Below the pieces are notes generated by a model, which was not told the origin of the DNA, ran no database searches, and saw only the letters and a program-made list of their open reading frames with translations. DNA of 57,456 nucleotides from CAZHAC01 sp964383855 (lineage in GTDB: Bacteria; Chloroflexota; Dormibacteria; Dormibacterales; Dormibacteraceae), in the NCBI GenBank assembly GCA_964383855.1, contig CAYLIP010000007.1, forward strand, positions 1 through 57,456, read 5' to 3'. Made by a program: the position numbers and the translations under genes. The number at the start of each line of letters is the position of its first letter. Positions within the stretch are counted from its first letter, which is position 1. Below, piece after piece: positions 1 to 10,250 of the stretch.

Positions 1-551
1 CGGTCCAGGTCCTGCGAGGTCATCTGCTGAATGCCCTGCTTCATGCCCTGGAACATCTGGTCGAGCATCTGCTGCTGCAGGCTTTGCATGAGCTCGTCGA
101 ACTTCTGCTTGGCCTCCGGCTCCATGAAGTCGTAGTCGCGCAGCGCCTTGACCCGGCCGCCGAGATCCTCGGGCACCCGGTCGAGCTGGTCCCGACGCTG
201 CCTGGCCATCCTCTCCATGACCCGCCGCGGCGAACCCTCCTCGGCCTCCTGGACCCGGCGCTCGATCCCCTCCCTCTCCATCTCCACCACCTCCTGCAGC
301 TGCTCGCGCAGCTGCTCGACGGTGGAGTCCAGCTTGTAGCGGGAGAGCTCGCGCTCCTTCTGCTCGCGGAGCCGCCGGAGCAGCTCCTCAAACCCCGGCG
401 TCTGCTCGGAGCCCCAGCGGTAGAGCCGCTGGAGGGCGGCCGAGAGATCCCCGTAGGACATCAGGTCCTCGGAGAGCGCGTCCAGCACCTCGTCGGCGTC
501 GAGCGGGTCGAGATGCTGAGTCCCGTCCCAGCGGCTGTACCGGTAGCTCAC
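1..551 (-). CDS. N-terminal part of a probable VWA-domain-associated protein (cut by window edge)
   Basis: About 183 amino-terminal residues are visible; the rest lies beyond the left edge. The start is GTG at 551 and the protein opens VSYRYSRWDGTQHLD, followed by LDADEVLDALSEDLM and a long, charged, largely helical stretch rich in Arg/Glu (for example LREQLQEVVEMEREG). This opening resembles large actinobacterial and Chloroflexi proteins that end in a von Willebrand A domain, but that domain would be outside the window, so the assignment is by recall of the N-terminus only. A TAATCT hexamer lies 13 nt upstream of the GTG. It is separated by 62 nt from the hydrolase gene upstream. Confidence 0.5.
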   Translation of the reverse strand, partial: MSYRYSRWDGTQHLDPLDADEVLDALSEDLMSYGDLSAALQRLYRWGSEQTPGFEELLRRLREQKERELSRYKLDSTVEQLREQLQEVVEMEREGIERRVQEAEEGSPRRVMERMARQRRDQLDRVPEDLGGRVKALRDYDFMEPEAKQKFDELMQSLQQQMLDQMFQGMKQGIQQMTSQDLD

Positions 552-613
552 GGCGAGGTAATCGAGATTACACCCGGTCTGCGGGGACGCGGCTCAGGAA
601 TCGGGAATACCCG

Positions 614-1318
614 TCAGACCTCGTCGCCGGGCTCCGGGTCGTAGACCTTGACCGCGCCTCCCACCAGCTCCTGGAGCGTCGTGGGGCGGCCCGTCAGCTG
701 CGGGAAGGTGCCGAAATGCATGGGCACCACGGTCTTCACACCGAGCAGCTCGACCGCCTTGGCCGCCCGCTCGGGCGACATCGTGTAGAAGTCGCCTATG
801 GGCAGGAAGGCGACGTCGGGCCGGCTGAGCTCGCCGATCAGCCTCATGTCGCCGAAGACGTCGGTGTCGCCGGCGAAGTAGATCTTGAAGCCGTTCTCGA
901 ACTCGATCACGAACCCGACCGCCTGGCCGCCGTAGACGATCTGATCTCCGTCCTGGATTCCGCAGCTGTGCTCGGCGTGGACCATGGTGACCCGGATGCC
1001 GTCGAACTCGTGGGTGCCGCCGAGGTTGCCGCCGTCCACGTTCTCGACGCCCTTGGAGCCCAGCCAGGCGGCGGTCTCGAAGATGGCGTGGACCGAGCAC
1101 CGGGTCTCCTGGGCGATGGCCACGGCGTCGTGGATGTGGTCGAAATGGCCGTGCGTGATCAGCATCAGGTCGCAGCTGGTGATCCGCTTCAGGTGCTCGG
1201 GCGCCACCGGGTTGTTCATCACCCACGGATCGATGAGGATCTCCTTCCCCCTCGCGCTGCGGACCTTCCACGTGCCGTGCCCGATCCACGTGAACTTGAC
1301 CTGGTCGTTGAGAGCCAT
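614..1318 (-). CDS. Metallo-beta-lactamase-fold metal-dependent hydrolase (UPF0173-like)
   Basis: A 234-residue soluble protein. The metal-binding signature HGHFDH sits near residue 54, followed by downstream ligands in FAGDTDVFGDM and PMHFGTFP, the pattern of UPF0173/YtkL-type hydrolases. These are broad-substrate metallo-hydrolases whose natural substrate is usually unknown. The start is ATG at 1318 because a GGAGGTGA Shine-Dalgarno lies just before it and overlaps the stop of the upstream membrane gene; an open frame continues further up but only as a shadow of that gene. The gap to the GT87-like gene is 5 nt, so the two are likely co-transcribed. Confidence 0.85.
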   Translation of the reverse strand: MALNDQVKFTWIGHGTWKVRSARGKEILIDPWVMNNPVAPEHLKRITSCDLMLITHGHFDHIHDAVAIAQETRCSVHAIFETAAWLGSKGVENVDGGNLGGTHEFDGIRVTMVHAEHSCGIQDGDQIVYGGQAVGFVIEFENGFKIYFAGDTDVFGDMRLIGELSRPDVAFLPIGDFYTMSPERAAKAVELLGVKTVVPMHFGTFPQLTGRPTTLQELVGGAVKVYDPEPGDEV

Positions 1319-1323
1319 GAGCA

Positions 1324-2469
1324 TCACCTCCGGTTGTCTGCGGGTACAAAAAGACGATACTGCCCCGCCCCGATCGCAAAGGCGGCCAGCGCGCCCACCG
1401 TCCAGAGGTTGGGGAAGGGCATCTCGCAGGGGGGCCGGACGAAGGCCAGGAGGCTGGCCGCCAGGGCCAGCACCACACCCCACCGGCGCCGGGTGACCGC
1501 CGCCGTGAGCACCATCACGATCAGCGGGAGCAGGGGCAGGAACTGGTAGGGGTAGACCTCGCCCGGCACGAGCGCCCCGAGCGCGAAGGTGACGGCCAGC
1601 GCATAGGGCGTGCCCCAGCCGGCCAGGCGCGCGGCCAGCACCGCCGACGCCACCAGCACGGCCAGCGTCAGGTAGGTCAGGACCTGGGCGAGCAGGGGCA
1701 GGTGGATGGGCGACTGGACGCGGACGAGCGCGCCCGGCCCGCCGATCCACCAGTAGGGCTCGCCTCCCACCGAGCGCGCCCACAGGCTGCGGACGCTGTC
1801 GATGGCACAGTCGGCGTCATTGGGCGAGAGAGCGGGCAGGAAGACGTGCTGCGCGTAGAAGGCGGGGCCGCCCACGGGAAGGAAGGCGAGAGCCAGCAGC
1901 CCGGCCGCCGTCAGCGCCGCGGCGGCCAGGAAGCGCGCGCGGGGCAGGCCGAGCACCATCGCCGCCGGGTAGACCTTGAGCGAGGCGGCGGCGCCGGCCA
2001 GCGCGCCGGCCAGGCCGGGCCGCCGCGCCAGCCGCATGGCCAGCACCGCAAGGACCAGGATCGGCCCCCCGCGCTGGCCGGCGTCGAGCTCGGCGAAGAC
2101 GGGCGGGAAAGCGGCGGCCGAGGCCCAGCCGGCCGCCCGGGCGAGGGGTGACAGCGGCTCCAGCAAGCGCATCAGCAGCACCGCCGCGGCAACCAGGCAG
2201 GCCGCATCGATCAACACCCAGGCGTTGACGAAGGCGGTCTCGTCGAGGCTGCGCAGCGGCAGGCCGAGCAGGATGTTGGTGGGCAGCCCGAGGTAGCCAG
2301 GACCCTGCGGCGGCGGCAGCAGGCCGTGGTGAGCGGCGATGAACTCGGCCGCCGGCCGGTAGACGTCGCCGGGATACGTGCGGGCGGCCAGCCAGAGCCC
2401 GCGGGCGTCTGGCCGGTCGCGCTCGAGCACCGTGAAAAGGAGCGTGCGGACGGCGAAGATCCCGGCCAC
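1324..2469 (-). CDS. Multi-pass membrane glycosyltransferase-like protein (GT87/DUF2029 type)
   Basis: About 381 residues with roughly nine hydrophobic segments and an Ala/Leu-rich composition. The pattern of an early periplasmic loop (RTYPGDVYRPAAEFIAAHHG), LKVYPAAMVLG and repeated TM segments fits the GT87/DUF2029 polyprenyl-phosphate-dependent mannosyl/arabinosyltransferase-like family; donor and acceptor are unknown. The GTG at 2469 is the first usual start, but the open frame extends another 18 codons upstream with hydrophobic residues (LTRPVLYWAVAG), so the true start may be a rare codon nearer the LysR stop. It is downstream of the LysR gene and upstream of the hydrolase. Confidence 0.75.
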   Translation of the reverse strand: MAGIFAVRTLLFTVLERDRPDARGLWLAARTYPGDVYRPAAEFIAAHHGLLPPPQGPGYLGLPTNILLGLPLRSLDETAFVNAWVLIDAACLVAAAVLLMRLLEPLSPLARAAGWASAAAFPPVFAELDAGQRGGPILVLAVLAMRLARRPGLAGALAGAAASLKVYPAAMVLGLPRARFLAAAALTAAGLLALAFLPVGGPAFYAQHVFLPALSPNDADCAIDSVRSLWARSVGGEPYWWIGGPGALVRVQSPIHLPLLAQVLTYLTLAVLVASAVLAARLAGWGTPYALAVTFALGALVPGEVYPYQFLPLLPLIVMVLTAAVTRRRWGVVLALAASLLAFVRPPCEMPFPNLWTVGALAAFAIGAGQYRLFVPADNRR

Positions 2470-2521
2470 GGCCCAGTAGAGGACCGGCCGGGTCAGGACG
2501 TCGGCGGCGGCGGCCCGGAGC

Positions 2522-3481
2522 CTAATCGCCCGGCGCCCGGGAGCCGCGCGGCTGCCAGCGGCCCTTGCTCAGGAAGTCGATGAACTCGGCGACGGCGCTG
2601 GGCAGCTTTCGCCGGCGCAGGTGAACGATGTGCCAGTCGCGCCGGATTGGAAAACCGGCCACGTCGATCACCACCAGCCCGCCACTGGCCGACTCCAGCC
2701 CGATCGCGTAGCGGGAGAGCACCGCCAGCCCGAGGCCGCTCTCCACCGCGTGCTTGATGGCGCCGTTGCTGCCCAGCTCCATCTCCGAGCGCAGCCTGAC
2801 CCCCGCCCGCCGCGCCGCCTTCTCGACCGCCCAGCGAGTGCCCGATCCAGGTTCGCGAAGGATGAAGGGCTCGTCCTTCAGGTCGCGCAGCGTGAGGCCC
2901 GCGCCACCCGCCCGCGGATGGCCGGCCGGCGCCACCACGACCAGCTCGTCGCTCATGAAGCGCAACGCCTCAAGGTCCGGGTCATTGAGGGGCGGGCCGA
3001 CCACGGCCAGGTCGAGCTCGTTGCGCAGCACGTGCTCCTGGACGCTGCCGCGGCTGCCGATCTCGAGCGAGATCTGGAGGTCGGGATGGAGCTTCTTGAA
3101 GGCGCCGAGGGCGGCCGGCATCACGTAGATCCCGAAGGTCGTGCTGGCGCCCGCCCTCAGCGACCCGCGCCGGATCCCGCGCATGTCGTCGAGTGCCACG
3201 GCGGCCTCGTCGAGAAGGTTCAGCGTCCGCCGCGCATAGCCGTAGAGGACCTCGCCCGCCTCGGTCAGCTGGACCCGCTTGTTGAGGCGGTCGAGGAGCG
3301 GGAGGCCGAGGGCGCTCTCCAGCTCCTTGACCTGGTAGGAGACCGAGGGCTGGCTGATGCGCAGCTGCTGGGCGGCGGTGCTGAAGCTGCGGTGATCGGC
3401 GACCGCCTTGAAGACCCGGAGCTGGTGCAGCGTGATGTCGCGATCGAGCTGGAGCGATGGCGGCTCGGGCCTCTCCGGCAC
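2522..3481 (-). CDS. LysR-family transcriptional regulator
   Basis: The N-terminal winged helix-turn-helix is plain (TLHQLRVFKAVADHRSF, then AAQQLRISQPSVSYQVKELE), followed by a periplasmic-binding-protein-like effector domain (RRGSLRAGASTTFGIYVMP onward) to 319 residues, the usual LTTR length. I place the start at GTG 3481, because TATCGT lies 7 nt upstream; a TTG at 3502 is also open but would collide with the divergent ATG. It is divergent from the acyl-CoA carboxylase gene and the two promoters overlap, so it may control that gene. LTTRs of this CbbR/CysB-like shape sense small metabolites; the ligand here is unknown. Confidence 0.9.
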   Translation of the reverse strand: MPERPEPPSLQLDRDITLHQLRVFKAVADHRSFSTAAQQLRISQPSVSYQVKELESALGLPLLDRLNKRVQLTEAGEVLYGYARRTLNLLDEAAVALDDMRGIRRGSLRAGASTTFGIYVMPAALGAFKKLHPDLQISLEIGSRGSVQEHVLRNELDLAVVGPPLNDPDLEALRFMSDELVVVAPAGHPRAGGAGLTLRDLKDEPFILREPGSGTRWAVEKAARRAGVRLRSEMELGSNGAIKHAVESGLGLAVLSRYAIGLESASGGLVVIDVAGFPIRRDWHIVHLRRRKLPSAVAEFIDFLSKGRWQPRGSRAPGD

Positions 3482-3487
3482 GGGCCC

Positions 3488-3494
3488 TACGATA
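3488..3494. promoter_or_regulatory. Overlapping back-to-back -10 elements (TACGATA)
   Basis: TACGAT (3488-3493, plus) is 8 nt before the carboxylase ATG at 3502. TATCGT (3489-3494, minus) is 7 nt before the LysR GTG at 3481. Both would give leaderless transcripts, and the elements share five base pairs, so only one polymerase can load at a time. Confidence 0.6.
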
Positions 3495-3501
3495 TCGGGC
3501 A

Positions 3502-5140
<1,639 letters not shown>

Positions 5141-5142
<2 letters not shown>

Positions 5143-5160
5143 CCAGCACCCTTCCTGGTT
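5141..5160 (+). terminator. Possible weak hairpin terminator after the carboxylase gene
   Basis: AACCAG (5141-5146) and CTGGTT (5155-5160) form a perfect 6-bp stem with an 8-nt loop overlapping the TAA stop. There is no run of T after it, so termination is only possible, not shown. Confidence 0.3.
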
Positions 5161-5171
5161 GCCGGCGCGCC

Positions 5172-5804
5172 TCAGGCCGGCACGCGCCGGCGCGCCCAGG
5201 TGCCGTACCGCCGGTAGAGCAGGATCATCCAGACCCCGAGCGCGGCCTCGGCCAGGGCGAGCGGTATCTGGACCAGGAACAGCCAGGCGGGCAGCCGGAC
5301 GGGCCCGACGCCCATGGCATAGACGACGTCCTGGGGGATGCCGATCACGGCCAGCAGGCAGAGCACGGTGAAGTACCAGTAGACCCAGCGCCAGAGGCGG
5401 AGGATCCCGACCAGGATGACCCCGTCGACGGCCACCCCGACCACGAGGCCGGCGATGATGACCGTCCACACGAACGTGTTCATGAAGGCCCTGAACTGGG
5501 CCGGGTCGACGTTGGAGCCGGCCGGCTGAGCGGCCAGCGACCGGTCGATCGACTGCTGCATCACCGGCATCAGCACGGTGGGCACGATGGCCGCGGCCAC
5601 CAGGAGCCCCAGGACCATGAGCCCGACCAGGATCAGCTGCAGCCGCCGTGTCCAGACGGTGGGCTCGTACCGCCAGCGCTCACCCGGGACCGGACCGGCG
5701 GGCACCCACGCGCGGCCGTCCCAGCGCCACCGCCGGTCAGGCGAGTAGGCCGGGCGCCACTGCGCTCCGTCCCAGATCCACTCGCCGTCGGGTGAGAACT
5801 GCAC
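5172..5804 (-). CDS. Four-TM membrane protein with two N-terminal W-rich (DUF2510-like) motifs
   Basis: A 210-residue protein. The first 45 residues hold two tandem copies of a DG-x-W type motif (SPDGEWIWDGAQWRP and SPDRRWRWDGRAWVP), similar to the short DUF2510-like repeats found at the start of many actinobacterial membrane proteins. Four hydrophobic segments follow (near residues 58-80, 113-135, 143-162 and 172-195) with a short basic tail. Start GTG 5804 has TAACCT (forward 5811-5816) 6 nt upstream. No enzymatic motif is visible and the function is unknown. It converges on the carboxylase gene. Confidence 0.7.
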   Translation of the reverse strand: MQFSPDGEWIWDGAQWRPAYSPDRRWRWDGRAWVPAGPVPGERWRYEPTVWTRRLQLILVGLMVLGLLVAAAIVPTVLMPVMQQSIDRSLAAQPAGSNVDPAQFRAFMNTFVWTVIIAGLVVGVAVDGVILVGILRLWRWVYWYFTVLCLLAVIGIPQDVVYAMGVGPVRLPAWLFLVQIPLALAEAALGVWMILLYRRYGTWARRRVPA

Positions 5805-5810
5805 GCCGGG

Positions 5811-5816
5811 AGGTTA
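5811..5816 (-). promoter_or_regulatory. -10 element TAACCT, 6 nt before GTG 5804
   Basis: The hexamer read on the minus strand fits TANNNT; no Shine-Dalgarno separates it from the start codon. Confidence 0.5.
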
Positions 5817-5834
5817 ACCCGCCGCCGCCTTCTC

Positions 5835-6359
5835 TCAGCCCAGGTAGACGCCGAGTGCCAGGCTCAGGTTCACGTATGCCTCGGACATCTGCCAGCTGGA
5901 CGGGGTCGGTCCCCACTCGGCGGTCACCGTCACCTCGCGCACCGGCCAGAACCTGGCGTGCATGAGCTGGTCGAGGTGGCGCTCACGCTCCACGCCGGCC
6001 GGGAACAGGGCCTGCCCGGTGAGGGACCAGCCGTGGCCCTCCACCAGGATCGGCCGGGCCGCCATCGCCGGCGCGTCGGGATCCGGCTGCTCAGTCTGGG
6101 CCACCGCGCATGCGACCACGTACTGCCTGTGCAGAAGCCCCTCCTGGAGCGCGCTCAGGCGCGGCATCGAGGGCCCCGACTGCATCGTGTTCACGTTGCG
6201 CACTCGCATCACCGGCTCGTCGTCGAGCAGGCGGGTGCGCAGGCGCCCGGATACCCGGATCTCGCAGGTGAGCCGCTGCTCGCCTGTGAAGACTTCGACC
6301 GACGTCCACGTCGGCTCGAGCCCGAAGGCAGCGGCACTGTTGGCCGCTGGGCTGATCAT
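5835..6359 (-). CDS. Conserved-looking hypothetical soluble protein
   Basis: A 174-residue protein with no TM segment. It opens MISPAANSAAAFGLEPTW and has strand-rich stretches such as VEVFTGEQRLTCEIRVSG, EPVMRVRNVNTMQS and HARFWPVREVTVTAEWG, suggesting a small beta-rich fold; I do not recognise the family with confidence. Start ATG 6359 has an AGGTGG-like Shine-Dalgarno 5 nt upstream. The frame remains open far into the GH15 gene, but that upstream part is a low-complexity Arg/Gly shadow. It lies 140 nt downstream of the GH15 gene on the same strand. Confidence 0.65.
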   Translation of the reverse strand: MISPAANSAAAFGLEPTWTSVEVFTGEQRLTCEIRVSGRLRTRLLDDEPVMRVRNVNTMQSGPSMPRLSALQEGLLHRQYVVACAVAQTEQPDPDAPAMAARPILVEGHGWSLTGQALFPAGVERERHLDQLMHARFWPVREVTVTAEWGPTPSSWQMSEAYVNLSLALGVYLG

Positions 6360-6499
6360 CTGATCCACCTGTGCAGCGCAACGGCGCCGGCAGGCCGTTC
6401 TTGCGAGTGCGTTTGCGAGGCGGGCTGGGTCAGGATCGGCCCGCCCGGCAACGCGTACTGGAACGCTGATTTGCACCCAGCCAGCCCCGATCCCCAACC
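6360..6499. other. 140-nt intergenic spacer
   Basis: It lies between two minus-strand genes. Besides the AGGTGG before 6359 I see no convincing promoter, terminator or small ORF. Confidence 0.4.
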
Positions 6500-8527
6500 C
6501 TAGCGGCCGGGCGGGCCGGAAAGCACCCCCTTTTCCGGGGCGCGGCGCCCGTTCGCCCTCCTCAGCTCCGCCGAGCGGCGGACGTAGTCGTCCACGGTCA
6601 CGATGTACTCGGCGTGGCTCCAGGTCAGCGGCGAGACCGAGAGCGGCGCCCCGCTGTGAGGGTCGACCTGCTCGGAGAGAAGGCCGCCCGGAATCTGGTG
6701 CTGGACCGTCCAATCGATGATCGCGCGCGCCGGCTCCAGGTCCTCGAGCACGCGTGCGGTTGCGATGTGCCACTGCGCCAGCCACAGGGTGCAGATGAAC
6801 CACGGGTTCCCGGGGCTGACCTTGGTGTCGCGCTCGACCTGGAAGTAGTAGTCGTTCGGGTAGCGCGCGATCCCGCCGCAGGCGGCATGGTTGGCCAGCT
6901 CGGTCGAGATCGCCTCCATCGTGGCCCGGATCCGCGGCTCGTCCGGCTCGTACATCCCAAACCGCCAGAGGCCGTAGATGGCGCTGTCCAGCGCGGGGTC
7001 GACATCGACCGAGCCGTCGCTCCTGACCGTGACCCGGCGCGCGAAGCGATTCAGCTCGGGCCGGTAGAGATGCTGATCGGCGGCCGACCTGAGCCCGGCG
7101 AGCGCCGCCGCGTAGCGCTCGGCGCCGGCGACGTCGCCGAAGAGGCGGCTGAAGTTGAGCGCCGCCTGCAGGCCGCCGTGAACCGCTCCGACCGTGAAGG
7201 CGTGGACGCCGTGGCGCTCCTCCCAGAGATCCCAGGAGGCCAGGGGTAGGCCGGTCGGCCCGTCGATGTAGCCGGCCATCCAGTCCGCCGCCGGAACCAC
7301 CAGCGCCGAGTAGAGGTCGACGACGAAGTCGAGATTGCGGTGAAGCTGGTAATGCCTCCAGAGAGACCAGAGGACGAGGCCGGTCTCGTCCTCCTGGATG
7401 GGAAGCACGCGCTCGCCGGCGGCGTTCATCCACGGGTGCCATGAGCTGCCGATGAAGCCGGCCGCGGTGTACTTGTGGAGGAAGTGCCCCTCCCGGGGCA
7501 GGACCTGCCGGCAGAAGGTGAAGAATCGGCGGGTGACGTCCTCGTGGCCGGCGCGGTCGAGGGCGTTGGCGACCAGCGCGCCATCGCGAGGCCAGACGTA
7601 GTCGTAGGTGTCGCGTGCGAACTTCGTGATGTCGTAATCGGTCGCGGCGATGATGCCGCCTCCGTTGTCGACGTGCGCGCGCGCCGTGAGAACGCTGCGG
7701 CGGAAGAGGTCGCGAGCGGGCCGGCCAAGCTCGTCCTCGATGCGGCGGTGGTCCTTGTCGGACCAGACCTTCCAGTAGGCCTGGGTCCGGTTCCGGTAGG
7801 TCTCCTCGCCGCGGCTCAGGATCAGGCCCTGGCCGAAGCGCGAGACCTCCTCCCAGCTCTCCCCCATGCAAACCCAGTGGGTCAGGTCCCTGGACTCCCC
7901 GGCGGCGGCCGCCGGCAGCTCGAAGCCGATCGTGCAGTCGACCGACCCCTGGTCGATCGGGTTGCCGCCCAGCTCGCCGTCCTCGGCGTCGACCCAGGTG
8001 CCGGCGAGCTGACCGCCCTTCTTGCCACAGGCCCAGGTGTGGAGGCCGTGCTCGGCGCCCGAGCGCCCGCCGAGCAGGAAATAGCGGTTGTCCTTGTACG
8101 CGGTGACGGCCCGGTGCTTGGGATCGTAGAAGACGGTGTTGCCGAGGTCGGTGCCGCCGATCCACCAGTCGTAGTGGAAGAAGACCCGCGCCACCTGGAA
8201 GCCGGTCTCGGTGGTGACGGTCAGCCGCCGGATGAGGTGGTTGCGGGCCATGTCGACGTAGTCGCCGAAGAGGACGGTGACGCCGAGGCCCGGGTGCCGG
8301 AGCGTGACCCTGGTGACGAGGGCGTCCTCCTCGTAGGCGAGCTCGCGCTCCCATCCCTCGTCGGCCACCCAGGCGAACTTGCCGTCGACGAAGAAGCCGG
8401 TCCGGCAGAGGTTGCCCATGGTCTGATTGGCGTCGCCCACGCGGGGGTAGTAGAGGTCGCGCAGCGCGTAGGAGGCGTCGAAGCCGGCCAGCACGCTGCC
8501 GTTTCCGATCACGATGCTGCGAGGCAT
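6500..8527 (-). CDS. Glycoside hydrolase family 15 protein (glucoamylase/trehalase type)
   Basis: A 675-residue protein with an N-terminal beta-sandwich region (about residues 1-260, opening MPRSIVIGNGSVLAGFDASY) and an (alpha/alpha)6-barrel. Barrel signatures include DYVWPRDGALVANALDRAG, the general-acid region DLWEERHG and the second acidic site SEQVDPHSG near the C-terminus. GH15 enzymes release glucose from alpha-1,4-glucans or split trehalose; no signal peptide is visible, so a cytoplasmic role in glycogen or trehalose turnover is likely. Start ATG 8527 has TAAATT 9 nt upstream. It is divergent from the YgjP-like gene. Confidence 0.92.
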   Translation of the reverse strand: MPRSIVIGNGSVLAGFDASYALRDLYYPRVGDANQTMGNLCRTGFFVDGKFAWVADEGWERELAYEEDALVTRVTLRHPGLGVTVLFGDYVDMARNHLIRRLTVTTETGFQVARVFFHYDWWIGGTDLGNTVFYDPKHRAVTAYKDNRYFLLGGRSGAEHGLHTWACGKKGGQLAGTWVDAEDGELGGNPIDQGSVDCTIGFELPAAAAGESRDLTHWVCMGESWEEVSRFGQGLILSRGEETYRNRTQAYWKVWSDKDHRRIEDELGRPARDLFRRSVLTARAHVDNGGGIIAATDYDITKFARDTYDYVWPRDGALVANALDRAGHEDVTRRFFTFCRQVLPREGHFLHKYTAAGFIGSSWHPWMNAAGERVLPIQEDETGLVLWSLWRHYQLHRNLDFVVDLYSALVVPAADWMAGYIDGPTGLPLASWDLWEERHGVHAFTVGAVHGGLQAALNFSRLFGDVAGAERYAAALAGLRSAADQHLYRPELNRFARRVTVRSDGSVDVDPALDSAIYGLWRFGMYEPDEPRIRATMEAISTELANHAACGGIARYPNDYYFQVERDTKVSPGNPWFICTLWLAQWHIATARVLEDLEPARAIIDWTVQHQIPGGLLSEQVDPHSGAPLSVSPLTWSHAEYIVTVDDYVRRSAELRRANGRRAPEKGVLSGPPGR

Positions 8528-8536
8528 GGCTCGGGC

Positions 8537-8542
8537 AATTTA
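8537..8542 (-). promoter_or_regulatory. -10 element TAAATT of the GH15 gene
   Basis: It sits 9 nt before ATG 8527 with no Shine-Dalgarno between. Confidence 0.5.
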
Positions 8543-8582
8543 GCCCTTAACAGGGACCGGTGCCAGACCCGGCGGCGCTCCC

Positions 8583-8588
8583 TAGAAT
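8583..8588 (+). promoter_or_regulatory. -10 element TAGAAT of the YgjP-like gene
   Basis: It sits 8 nt before ATG 8597; the divergent GH15 element is 41 nt away. Confidence 0.5.
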
Positions 8589-8596
8589 CGCCCGGC

Positions 8597-9139
8597 ATGG
8601 CCTCCGACCCCGACCGCCCGCCCTGGAACCCGGAGATCAGGGTCGTCACGTCCTCCCGCCGCCGGCGGACGGTCAGCGCACGCGTCGTCGACGGCATCCT
8701 CGAGCTCCGAGTGCCGCAGTGGATGCCGATGGCCGAGCGCCAGCGCTGGGCCGAGCGCATGCGCCAGCGCATCGAGCGCCAGATGCTGCGCGCCCGCCCC
8801 GCCGACGAGGGGCTCCAGGAGCGCGCGCAATCCCTCAACCACCGCCTTTTCCGCGGCCGCCTGCACTGGAACTCGATCCGCTGGGCGCCCACCCGGTCCC
8901 GCTGGGGTAGCTGCGATCCGGGCGCCCAGCTCATCAACATCGCCGAGCGCGCGCGGCCACTGCCGCCCTGGGTGCTCGACTACATCATCGTCCACGAGCT
9001 GGCGCACCTGGAGGTGCCCGAGCACGGGCCTGAGTTCTGGGAGGTGGTCAGCGCCTATCCGCTTGCCGAAAGGGCGCGGGGCTACCTGATCGCGGTCGAC
9101 CACCGCGCCGGCGGCCCGCTCGACGGCGAGCCCGACTAG
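8597..9139 (+). CDS. YgjP-like / DUF45 zinc metallopeptidase
   Basis: A 180-residue protein. The zinc-binding HELAH motif (in YIIVHELAHLEVPEHG) and the preceding TRSRWGSCDPGAQLININ-like block (here RSRWGSCDPGAQLINI) are diagnostic of the YgjP/SprT-related M48-like family (DUF45). The downstream histidine in EHGPEFW completes the family pattern. Members are stand-alone proteases or partners of type I restriction systems; no such neighbours are seen here. The ATG at 8597 follows TAGAAT by 8 nt. The N-terminal basic stretch SSRRRRTVSARV matches the family start. Confidence 0.88.
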   Translation: MASDPDRPPWNPEIRVVTSSRRRRTVSARVVDGILELRVPQWMPMAERQRWAERMRQRIERQMLRARPADEGLQERAQSLNHRLFRGRLHWNSIRWAPTRSRWGSCDPGAQLINIAERARPLPPWVLDYIIVHELAHLEVPEHGPEFWEVVSAYPLAERARGYLIAVDHRAGGPLDGEPD

Positions 9140-9155
9140 GCCTGCGGCGGGTCCG

Positions 9156-10193
9156 CTACGGCGAGAGGACGATCTTGGTGGCCTCGCGGGCGTCGAACAT
9201 CCGGTAGGCCTCGACCGCGTCGTCGAGCCGCATCCGGTGGCTGATGATGCGCTCGGGGTGCAGCCGCCCGGCCACGATCAGGTCCAGCAGCGGTCTCATG
9301 TAGGCGGTCACGTTGCAGATGCCCGACCGGAAGGTCAGGTCCTTCATCCAGTAGTGCATGAGCGGAAAGTCCCACTGGACCTGGCTGGGAACCCCCACCA
9401 TGGACGTCGTCCCGCCGCCGCGAACGCAGTGGACGGCGGTCTCGACGGCGGCCGTCTGGCCGACGCACTCGATGGCGGAGTCGACGCCATGACCCTCGGT
9501 CTGGGCCTGCAGGAACTCCACCGGGTTGACCTGCGCCATGTTGACCGGAATCGCGCCAAGCTCGCGGGCCAGCTCCAGCCGCGCCTCTACCGCGTCGACC
9601 GCGAAGACCCGGGCCGGGCCGAAGAGCTGGGCGGTCATCACCGCACAGAGGCCGACCGGGCCGGCTCCGATCACCGCGACCGTGTCGCCGGGCCGGATTT
9701 CGGCCCGCTCGGCGCCGAAGTACCCGGTCGAGAGGATGTCGCCGACGAAGATCGCCTGCTCATCCGACACGCCTTCGGGGATCATCTCCAGGGTGTGGTT
9801 GGCATTGGGCACGACCACGTACTCCGACTGGCCGCCGCCGAGGTCGCCCAGGTATTCGCCATGGCCGAAGATGCGCCTGTCGACACACTGCCCGGGCCAT
9901 CCGCGGCGGCACAGGTAGCAGTGCCCGCAGGAGGCGTAGAAGGAGGAGACCACCCGGTCTCCTGGGCGGAAGCGGTGGATGTCAGCTCCCACCTCCTCGA
10001 CCACGCCGACGAACTCGTGGCCGATCACCGCACCCGGGTTGACCGGGACATTGCCGTGGTAGAGGTGGAGGTCGGAGCCGCAGATGGCGCCCAGCGTGAC
10101 TCGCACGAGAACGTCGTTGGGGCCCTGGATGGAGGGCCGGGGGACGTCGACGACCCTGAAATCGCCAACGTCCTGGTAGGTGACTGCTTTCAC
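9156..10193 (-). CDS. Zinc-dependent MDR alcohol/polyol dehydrogenase
   Basis: A 345-residue NAD(P)-dependent medium-chain dehydrogenase. Catalytic zinc ligands are in AICGSDLHLYHG and GHEFVGVVEE. The structural zinc cysteines lie in SCGHCYLCRRGWPGQC, and a Rossmann motif is at VIGAGPVGLCAV. The sequence resembles the formaldehyde-dehydrogenase-like/threonine-dehydrogenase branch; the substrate is unknown. GTG 10193 is preferred over the longer frame to 10301, because TACAAT lies 7 nt upstream and KAVTYQDVGDFRVVDVP is the usual N-terminus. It is divergent from the small membrane protein at 10300. Confidence 0.92.
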   Translation of the reverse strand: MKAVTYQDVGDFRVVDVPRPSIQGPNDVLVRVTLGAICGSDLHLYHGNVPVNPGAVIGHEFVGVVEEVGADIHRFRPGDRVVSSFYASCGHCYLCRRGWPGQCVDRRIFGHGEYLGDLGGGQSEYVVVPNANHTLEMIPEGVSDEQAIFVGDILSTGYFGAERAEIRPGDTVAVIGAGPVGLCAVMTAQLFGPARVFAVDAVEARLELARELGAIPVNMAQVNPVEFLQAQTEGHGVDSAIECVGQTAAVETAVHCVRGGGTTSMVGVPSQVQWDFPLMHYWMKDLTFRSGICNVTAYMRPLLDLIVAGRLHPERIISHRMRLDDAVEAYRMFDAREATKIVLSP

Positions 10194-10200
10194 CGGCCGG

Positions 10201-10206
10201 ATTGTA
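10201..10206 (-). promoter_or_regulatory. -10 element TACAAT of the dehydrogenase gene
   Basis: It sits 7 nt before GTG 10193. Confidence 0.55.
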
Positions 10207-10250
10207 GCCGGGCTCTCGAATTGGGCCTTGGCGAAAGCCCAATGCCCGGC

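Noticed and set aside
5835..8354. 839-residue minus-strand open frame
   Set aside because: Its upstream two thirds are a frame shadow of the GH15 gene; only the last 174 codons look like a protein.
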